NCBI GenBank assembly: GCA_002385815.1
Contig: DGEE01000078.1
Location: 1-11,680, forward strand
DNA: 11,680 bases
Source: Hungateiclostridiaceae bacterium UBA3934
GTDB lineage: Bacteria; Bacillota; Clostridia; Acetivibrionales; DTU013
Reading direction: 5' to 3'
Shown here: one piece after another, positions 6,684-11,680 of the stretch
Layout: every line of letters starts with the position of its first letter
Position numbering within the stretch: position 1 is the stretch's first letter
Position numbers and translations under genes: made by a program
Notes under the pieces: model-generated
Told to the model about the DNA's origin: nothing
The model's input: the letters and a program-made list of their open reading frames with translations, nothing else
Databases searched by the model: none

Positions 6684-7268
6684 CTACTTCTTTCTGATCA
6701 TTACCTCGTCCACTATGCCGTACAACTTTGCTTCTTCTGCCGACATGAAGAAATCCCTTTCAGTGTCTCTTTCGATCTTCTCAAGAGGCTGTCCTGTGTT
6801 TTCACTCAGTATGCTGTTGAGCCTGCCTTTGAGCTTCAAAAGCCACTCTGTACGGATCTTTATATCCGTTGCCTGGCCCTGTGTCCCTCCAAGTGGCTGG
6901 TGGATCATTATCTCACTGTTGGGGAGTGCAAATCTTTTGCCCTTTGTACCGGCCGCCAGCAGAAAAGCTCCCATGCTTGCTGCCATGCCGACACATATGG
7001 TCTGGATATCGGCCTTGACATGCTGCATCGTGTCATATATCGCAAATCCCGCTGTTATCGAACCTCCAGGGCTGTTGATGTACAACTGGATATCCTTGTC
7101 AGGGTCTACCGAATCAAGATACAGCAACTGAGCCACTACCAGGCTTGCGGTTACGTTGTTGACCTCATCGCTGAGCATTATGATCCTTTCCTTCAGCAAC
7201 ATGGAGAAGATGTCGTAGGAACGCTCTCCTCTGTTGGTCTGTTCAACAACAATCGGTACTAAACTCAT
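6684..7268 (-). CDS. clpP: ATP-dependent Clp protease proteolytic subunit ClpP
   Basis: ClpP is the self-compartmentalised serine peptidase of the ClpXP and ClpCP machines. Its 194 residues match the usual length with hardly any propeptide. The catalytic triad is S98 (GMAASMG), H123 (EIMIHQP) and D172 (ERDFFMS). The oxyanion-region glycines are in NSPGGS (65-70). AGGAGG (7280-7275) lies 6 nt before the ATG. The gap to tig is 99 bp and contains a hairpin but no clear promoter, so expression is probably mainly from the tig promoter. I see no CtsR-type heptanucleotide repeat (GGTCAAA) in that gap. Confidence 0.98.
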   Translation of the reverse strand: MSLVPIVVEQTNRGERSYDIFSMLLKERIIMLSDEVNNVTASLVVAQLLYLDSVDPDKDIQLYINSPGGSITAGFAIYDTMQHVKADIQTICVGMAASMGAFLLAAGTKGKRFALPNSEIMIHQPLGGTQGQATDIKIRTEWLLKLKGRLNSILSENTGQPLEKIERDTERDFFMSAEEAKLYGIVDEVMIRKK

Positions 7269-7297
7269 AACTTTCCTCCTGATATTTCCCTGCCCAA

Positions 7298-7317
7298 TAT
7301 TTCAGCACTCTGAAATA
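7298..7317. repeat. Hairpin in the clpP leader
   Basis: TATTTCAG (7298-7305) and CTGAAATA (7310-7317) are exact 8-bp inverted arms around a 4-nt loop. The hairpin lies 30 bp ahead of the clpP start and 18 bp ahead of its ribosome binding site (7275-7280). There is no T-run. It may be an operator or an RNA processing or stability element in the tig-clpP message. Confidence 0.5.
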
Positions 7318-7367
7318 GTTGAGCTTCTATATTGTTTCCCACTAAAATCATAAAATAAACTGTATAT

Positions 7368-8654
7368 TCATTTCAGCTTTGCATTTTCAAGCAGGAATTC
7401 AACTGTCTTTCTGGCAACCAACGTGCTTCTGATATATTCTATATCATCCGGCTTTAAATGTTGCCTGAATTCTTCCTCGCTCTGCCTGTAATTTTCAGCT
7501 ATTCTTCTTATTTCGCCGTCAGTGTCCTCATCTGTCGGAACGATTGCCTCGACCTTGCTGATCTTGTCGATGACCAGCTGTGTCTTGACTTCCTGTTCAG
7601 CCCGCTTTTTGAATTGTTCCCTGAAGGCGTTCATATCCATACCTGATATTTCAAGGTATTTCTCCAGGTCGAGACCCTGATACATGAGTCTCATCGCAAA
7701 ATCATTCACCAGGTTGTCTATGTGTCTTTCTATCATGACCGGAGGAATGTCCACAGTTGCATTCTCCACTACTTTTTCGATCACTTTGTCTTCGTTTTCA
7801 TGGCGCGCATTGTGCTCTGCCTTTTCAAGGAGCTTCTTCCTCAGGTCGGCCTTGTACTCCTCCAGCGTATCGAATTCGCTGACATCTTTTGCAAATTCGT
7901 CGTCCAGTTCAGGCAGTTCCCTGATCCTGATTTCTTTGACGGTCACCTTGAAAACTGCAGCCTTGCCTGCCATTTCCTTGCTGTGGTACTCTTCAGGGAA
8001 TGTTACATTGACTTCCTTCTCCTCACCCTTCGCTGCACCGATCAGCTGATCCTCGAATCCGGGGATGAATGTGCCGGAACCGAGCACCAACTCGTAGTCA
8101 GTACCTTTTCCGCCTTCAAAGGCCTCTCCGTCAACGAATCCTTCGAAGTCTATGGTAACGGTGTCGCCCGATGCCGCAGGCCTGTCCTCGACTGTCACCA
8201 GTCTCGAATTCCTCTCGCGGGCCCGTTCGATTTCCTTCTCCACATCTTCATCGGTAACGACGGCAGTGGATTTCTCGATCTCTACACCTTTATACTGTCC
8301 CAGTTCCACGTCAGGTCTGACTGTGACCGTTGCCGTGAATATCAGCGGCTGGCCTTTGCCTATCTGCTTTATATCTATTTCCGGTCTGTCCACCGGGTTT
8401 ATGTCGTGTTCTTCTATTGCCTGCTCATATGCCTCAGGACACACTTCGTTTATTGCGTCCTCATACAGCACATGTTCCCCGTAGAACTTCTCCACCATGT
8501 GTCTTGGTGCCTTGCCCCTTCTGAAGCCGGGTATGTTGAACTTCTTTGCGTTTTTGATAAAGGATTTCTGCAATCCCTGTTCAAATTTTTCCGCCTCAAC
8601 TTCTATTTCGAGTTGAACGACATTTTTACCTGCATTTTCCACTTTAACTTGCAT
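7368..8654 (-). CDS. tig: Trigger factor (ribosome-associated chaperone and prolyl isomerase)
   Basis: Trigger factor binds the ribosome at the peptide exit and shields nascent chains. The 428 residues show the N-terminal ribosome-binding domain with its GFRRGKAP signature (43-50). The FKBP-type PPIase domain follows (about 162-243, including DTVTIDFEGFVDG and GSGTFIPGFEDQL). The helical C-terminal chaperone domain has the typical DEFAKDVSEFDTLEEYK segment after the PPIase. The ATG at 8654 is preceded by GGGAG (8670-8666) with an 11-nt spacer, longer than ideal. A nearby ATG at 8663 is out of frame and stops at once. It is the first gene of the tig-clpP-clpX unit and has a strong promoter 85-113 bp upstream. 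Confidence 0.97.
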   Translation of the reverse strand: MQVKVENAGKNVVQLEIEVEAEKFEQGLQKSFIKNAKKFNIPGFRRGKAPRHMVEKFYGEHVLYEDAINEVCPEAYEQAIEEHDINPVDRPEIDIKQIGKGQPLIFTATVTVRPDVELGQYKGVEIEKSTAVVTDEDVEKEIERARERNSRLVTVEDRPAASGDTVTIDFEGFVDGEAFEGGKGTDYELVLGSGTFIPGFEDQLIGAAKGEEKEVNVTFPEEYHSKEMAGKAAVFKVTVKEIRIRELPELDDEFAKDVSEFDTLEEYKADLRKKLLEKAEHNARHENEDKVIEKVVENATVDIPPVMIERHIDNLVNDFAMRLMYQGLDLEKYLEISGMDMNAFREQFKKRAEQEVKTQLVIDKISKVEAIVPTDEDTDGEIRRIAENYRQSEEEFRQHLKPDDIEYIRSTLVARKTVEFLLENAKLK

Positions 8655-8705
8655 CTGATTTCATTCTCCCATCATTAAAGATTGTCCTGATTCGACAAAA
8701 CTTAC

Positions 8706-8723
8706 GGGGGTAGGCATACCCCC
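8706..8723. repeat. Strong hairpin in the tig 5' leader
   Basis: GGGGGTA (8706-8712) and TACCCCC (8717-8723) pair perfectly around a 4-nt loop. The hairpin begins about 9 nt after the predicted tig transcription start. On the - strand it is followed by GTAAGTTTTG, too poor in T for a confident terminator. It could protect the message 5' end or attenuate transcription. Confidence 0.6.
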
Positions 8724-8738
8724 TCGATTATCCCATAC

Positions 8739-8767
8739 ATTATAACAAAATATTATCGTAAAGCCAA
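8739..8767 (-). promoter_or_regulatory. Extended -10 sigma-A promoter of tig-clpP-clpX
   Basis: On the - strand, TTGGCT (8767-8762) and TATAAT (8744-8739) are 17 bp apart, and the -10 has a TG extension (TGTTATAAT). Matches are 4/6 and 6/6. The start would be near 8732, giving a leader of about 78 nt before tig. It is the best promoter in the window. Confidence 0.8.
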
Positions 8768-8831
8768 TACAAAACATTTTTTTGTTGAAATATTGCCCGC
8801 TGCCGCACATATACAGTTTTTATGTCCTAAA

Positions 8832-9557
8832 TCACTCGTACAGCAGTTGGGGCATAAAACCCAGATGGTCGGCTGCCACCAGCCTGAACATGATCCCGTC
8901 GAGCATCCCTTCTACGGCATCTCTGCAGGCATCCCCGTGTAAATGCCCATATATGCAGAGTTGCACATCATATTTCTTCATAATGTCTATAAAACCGGAA
9001 TACTCTCCCCTGGAGTCATACGGGGGATAATGCAGTGCCGCGACAATCACATTATCCGCAAATGCAGGGTTGGATGATATGTCCGACTTGCCTCTTTGCA
9101 GCGAAAGCTCAAGTCTCTGAATCTCCCTCTGGTATATTCGTTCATCCTCGGCACTGAACCCGGTTTCTCCTGGAATTTCCCAGCCTCTCGTCCCGCAGAT
9201 CGTCACGCCCTCGATGCTGAAGCTGTTGTTGTGCATGAAGCTTATCGAAGAAAACCCGTTCTCGCTGACGTATCTTTCCATCTTGCTCCTGGTAGTCCAC
9301 CAATAATCATGATTCCCCTTCGATATTATTTTCTTCCCCGGCAGTTCATGGATAAACCTGAAGTCCTCATAAACCTGATCGAGATAAGTAGCCCACGAAA
9401 TATCCCCGGGAACGACAACATAATCGTCCTCCCCGACTGCGGAGCACCAGTTTTCCCTCAGCTTGTCCATATAGTTGGCCCATCTCGGCCCGAACACATC
9501 CATGGGCTTGGCGACACTCAGCGCCAGATGGAGATCTGATATCGCAAACAGCGCCAT
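8832..9557 (-). CDS. Calcineurin-like metallophosphoesterase
   Basis: This is a predicted two-metal phosphoesterase of unknown substrate. Its 241 residues carry the full motif set: D8 and H10 in SDLHL, GDIS with D52, GNHD with N82 and H83, H176 in ALHYPPY, and GHLHG with H205 and H207. All expected metal ligands and the catalytic His-Asn pair are present. No signal peptide or membrane segment is visible, so it is probably cytoplasmic. The ATG at 9557 has AAGGA about 8 nt upstream and GGAGG further back. It lies 150 bp after uvrC on the same strand, with REP-like repeats between, and may be read through from uvrC. The substrate could be a nucleotide, phospholipid headgroup or phosphoprotein; motifs alone do not decide. 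Confidence 0.88.
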   Translation of the reverse strand: MALFAISDLHLALSVAKPMDVFGPRWANYMDKLRENWCSAVGEDDYVVVPGDISWATYLDQVYEDFRFIHELPGKKIISKGNHDYWWTTRSKMERYVSENGFSSISFMHNNSFSIEGVTICGTRGWEIPGETGFSAEDERIYQREIQRLELSLQRGKSDISSNPAFADNVIVAALHYPPYDSRGEYSGFIDIMKKYDVQLCIYGHLHGDACRDAVEGMLDGIMFRLVAADHLGFMPQLLYE

Positions 9558-9599
9558 AATCCATTCCTTTCCTCCGGAGATGATCCTCCACTTTTTATA

Positions 9600-9701
9600 T
9601 CAGGGGACAGTCCTGCATTTTCCTATAATTATCACCATTCTGCCGGGAAAACTCACCCTGTTTTCCGACATCAGAAATTTCAGGGGACAGTTCTCCATTT
9701 T
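9600..9701. repeat. Two direct copies of a REP-like 22-bp repeat
   Basis: Copies at 9600-9621 and 9680-9701 agree at 20 of 22 positions and share TCAGGGGACAGT, then CT and CATTTT. They are in the same orientation, 80 bp apart start to start. Between them, GGAAAAC (9646-9652) and GTTTTCC (9660-9666) form an inverted repeat. The GGGGACAGTTCT word recalls REP sequences linked to Y1-type (RAYT) transposases in clostridia; that resemblance is from memory. No transposase gene is in the window. Confidence 0.55.
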
Positions 9702-9707
9702 TTGCTC

Positions 9708-11576
9708 TCATCTTGTCGAGCGGAAAAAATCATACAGCTTTTCTGCCATTGCCCTGCTTATACCCTCCACTGCATGAAAATCGTCCACGCCCGCCTGCCT
9801 CATGCGGGACACTGAACCGAAATGCTTAAGCAGCGCCTTCTTTCGCTTTGGCCCGATCCCCTCCACTTCGTCGAGTATGGACCGGGAGTACCTTTTTGAC
9901 CTCAGCTTCCTGTTGTACTCCAGTGCAAACCTGTGAGCCTCGTCCTGTATCGATGTGACCAGTCTCAGAACGGCGAGATTCCCGGTCAGGTCCAGTTCAT
10001 CCCCCGGCACCACCAGCCCGCGGGTCCTGTGCCTGTCATCCTTGACCATGCCGCATATGGGAATATCCATCCCCAGTTCCTGCAGCACCTGCTTTGCAGC
10101 ATTTACATGGCCGATACCGCCGTCCACCATTATCAGATCGGGCAGCTTGCTGAACCTGCCCTGCTTATTTTTATCGGTATCATGCCCCGCCGCCTCAGCC
10201 CTTTCCACTGCTGCACGCTTCAGTCTTCTGTACAGCACCTCCTGCATACTCGCATAGTCGTTCCGGACATCGGTAGACCGTATCCTGAAACGCCTGTATT
10301 CCTTTTTCGCCGCTGCCCCGTCCTCGAATACCACCATTGATGCTGTTATTTCAGAGGATCCTGTATTTGATATGTCATAAGCCTCGATCCTCCCGGGCGT
10401 CCCGTCGAGTCCCAGCATCGCGGAAAGTTCTTTCAGAGCTTCCTTCACTCCTTCTGCTTTCCTCATTTCTTCATTGAAGCGTTCCAGTTCGATCCTTGCA
10501 TTCTTTGCGACCATTTCCACCATGCGGACTTTATCGCCTCTTTTGGGTACCCGCACATACACCCTGGCACCCCTTTTCGTACTGAGCCAGTTTTCGATGA
10601 GCTCCTTGTCCTCGACATCGGCACCTGTAATGATTTCCGGCGGTATCATTTCTGCTGTTCCATAAAACTGCTTGAGGAATGATGACGCAGTCTCCGTCAG
10701 TTCAGCCTCTCCGCTGCCCTCGATAATGAAATACCTTCTTCCGAGCACTTTACCGTCTCTTACGAAAAACACCTGGATGCATGTATCTGTTTTGCTGGCT
10801 GCAAATCCGACCACATCCTGATCTGCACCTGCCACCGAGAAGACCTTCTGCTCCTGGGTAATTTGCCTGATGCTCAGCAGCTTGTTCCTCAAGGCGGCTG
10901 CCTGCTCAAAGTCCAGTCTTTCGGCCGCTTCCTGCATCTGCATCTCCAGCCTTCTGATTATCGCATCCTGCTTCCCATCCAGAAATGAACAGACATCCCG
11001 CACTACCTCCTGGTACTCTTCCCTGCTCACATGGCCTGAGCATGGTCCCAGGCACTGATTTATATGGTAATACAGACAAGGCCTGTTTTTGCCTGCATCT
11101 CTGGGCAGAACGCGTTTACACGTACGTATCGGGAATATCTTCCGGATCAGGTTTATTGTTTCCCGTACTGATTGGACATTGGGATAAGGGCCGAAATATC
11201 TGGCTCCGTCATCGTCGATCCGCCTCGTCATATATATCCTCGGATATTCCTCGTTTGTTGTTATCTTGATATAGGGATATGTTTTATCGTCCTTGAGCAG
11301 CACATTATACCGCGGCTTTATGTCCTTGATCAGATTGCACTCCAGGATGAGTGCCTCGATCTCCGTATCGGTGACGATATATTCGAACTCCGCGATTTTT
11401 GCCACCATTGCCTCCACCTTGGGAGAATGGACGGCAGAATCCTGAAAATACTGCCTGACTCTGTTTTTCAGCGACTTTGCCTTGCCGACGTATATGACAG
11501 AGCCGTTTTTGTCCTTCATAATATAAACGCCCGGTTTATCGGGCAGTTTTGTAAGCTCTTGCTGAATATCGAACAT
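9708..11576 (-). CDS. uvrC: UvrABC system excision nuclease subunit UvrC
   Basis: UvrC makes both incisions around a DNA lesion after UvrA and UvrB have marked it. The 622-residue product is full length. The N-terminal GIY-YIG nuclease for the 3' cut has GVYIM (16-20), VIYVGKAKSLKNRV with Y29 and R39, and EALILECNLIK. Cysteines C153, C167, C175 and C179 match the cluster-binding set reported for E. coli UvrC. The UVR motif that binds UvrB is at about 204-239. The C-terminal RNase H-like nuclease for the 5' cut has D401 (EAYDISN), D485 (IMVDGG) and H548 (DEAHRF). Helix-hairpin-helix motifs lie at about 571-618 (VEGIGPKRKKALLKHFGS). The start is 2 nt after the upstream stop; its ribosome binding site AGGTGAG (11594-11588) lies inside the HPr-family gene, so the two are coupled. 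Confidence 0.97.
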   Translation of the reverse strand: MFDIQQELTKLPDKPGVYIMKDKNGSVIYVGKAKSLKNRVRQYFQDSAVHSPKVEAMVAKIAEFEYIVTDTEIEALILECNLIKDIKPRYNVLLKDDKTYPYIKITTNEEYPRIYMTRRIDDDGARYFGPYPNVQSVRETINLIRKIFPIRTCKRVLPRDAGKNRPCLYYHINQCLGPCSGHVSREEYQEVVRDVCSFLDGKQDAIIRRLEMQMQEAAERLDFEQAAALRNKLLSIRQITQEQKVFSVAGADQDVVGFAASKTDTCIQVFFVRDGKVLGRRYFIIEGSGEAELTETASSFLKQFYGTAEMIPPEIITGADVEDKELIENWLSTKRGARVYVRVPKRGDKVRMVEMVAKNARIELERFNEEMRKAEGVKEALKELSAMLGLDGTPGRIEAYDISNTGSSEITASMVVFEDGAAAKKEYRRFRIRSTDVRNDYASMQEVLYRRLKRAAVERAEAAGHDTDKNKQGRFSKLPDLIMVDGGIGHVNAAKQVLQELGMDIPICGMVKDDRHRTRGLVVPGDELDLTGNLAVLRLVTSIQDEAHRFALEYNRKLRSKRYSRSILDEVEGIGPKRKKALLKHFGSVSRMRQAGVDDFHAVEGISRAMAEKLYDFFRSTR

Positions 11577-11578
11577 GT

Positions 11579-11680
11579 CTAGACATTCTCACCTGTATCT
11601 GACAATAAGTAACTTTCCAGTTCCGAAACAGCTTCGGCTTCGTCACTGCCTTCTGCTGTCAGCAATATGACCGAATCGCC
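11579..11680 (-). CDS. HPr-family phosphocarrier protein, C-terminal end (partial)
   Basis: The last 33 residues before a TAG at 11581-11579 read GDSVILLTAEGSDEAEAV and then SELESYL. This matches the C-terminal strand and helix of HPr/Crh proteins (compare the TADGADEAEAMAAL-type end of Bacillus HPr). HPr carries phosphate in the PTS sugar-uptake system, and Firmicute paralogues act in carbon catabolite control. The active-site His and regulatory Ser would lie outside the window, so HPr and Crh-like forms cannot be told apart. It ends 2 nt before uvrC. Confidence 0.8.
   Translation of the reverse strand, partial: GDSVILLTAEGSDEAEAVSELESYLLSDTGENV

Noticed and set aside
7722..8678. A 318-codon + strand open frame opposite tig
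   Set aside because: It is the antisense shadow of a clearly conserved gene, and its translation is a Phe/Leu/Cys-rich string without domains.
8771..8786. A T-rich run after the metallophosphoesterase as a possible terminator
   Set aside because: The only pairing nearby is a weak A/T stem, and the run overlaps the area just upstream of the tig -35.

Overview
The window looks like housekeeping chromosome from an endospore-forming Clostridia-type Firmicute. The evidence is the trigger factor-clpP-clpX-lonB order, the membrane-anchored LonB typical of sporulating Firmicutes, an HPr-family gene directly ahead of uvrC, strong AGGAGG-type ribosome binding sites, and TTG start usage. No phage, plasmid, CRISPR or insertion-sequence gene was found. 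Species cannot be read from the sequence.

Layout. At the left edge, on the + strand, the possible 3' end of an unidentified gene is followed by a soluble lytic transglycosylase (157-861). All other genes are on the - strand. Read in the direction of transcription, from the right edge, they are: the C-terminus of an HPr-family phosphocarrier, uvrC, a metallophosphoesterase, tig, clpP, clpX, lonB, uppP and tsaD. HPr and uvrC are 2 nt apart. tig has its own extended -10 promoter, so tig-clpP-clpX forms a protein-folding and quality-control unit that ends at a strong intrinsic terminator (5301-5336). lonB and uppP follow as separate or loosely linked genes. tsaD is insulated by a second terminator (2349-2378) and has its own promoter.

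Functions. Trigger factor folds nascent chains, ClpXP degrades tagged or regulatory proteins, and LonB is a second ATP-dependent protease usually tied to the sporulation programme. UppP recycles the undecaprenyl lipid carrier of the cell wall, and the lytic transglycosylase cuts peptidoglycan. TsaD makes the t6A tRNA modification, and UvrC does nucleotide excision repair.

The genes are ordinary; the interest lies between them. The gap between the convergent transglycosylase and tsaD genes holds a dense cluster of DnaA-box-like sites, including two perfect TTATCCACA boxes, next to AT-rich DNA and a hairpin. This may be an extra-origin DnaA-binding cluster. The uppP-tsaD gap holds repeated AGTCC-type operator-like motifs, an extended -10 promoter and a terminator about 35 nt downstream, which together could make a very short RNA. 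The uvrC-phosphoesterase gap carries two direct copies of a REP-like GGGGACAGT repeat. The clpP, tig and lonB upstream regions each carry a perfect inverted repeat.
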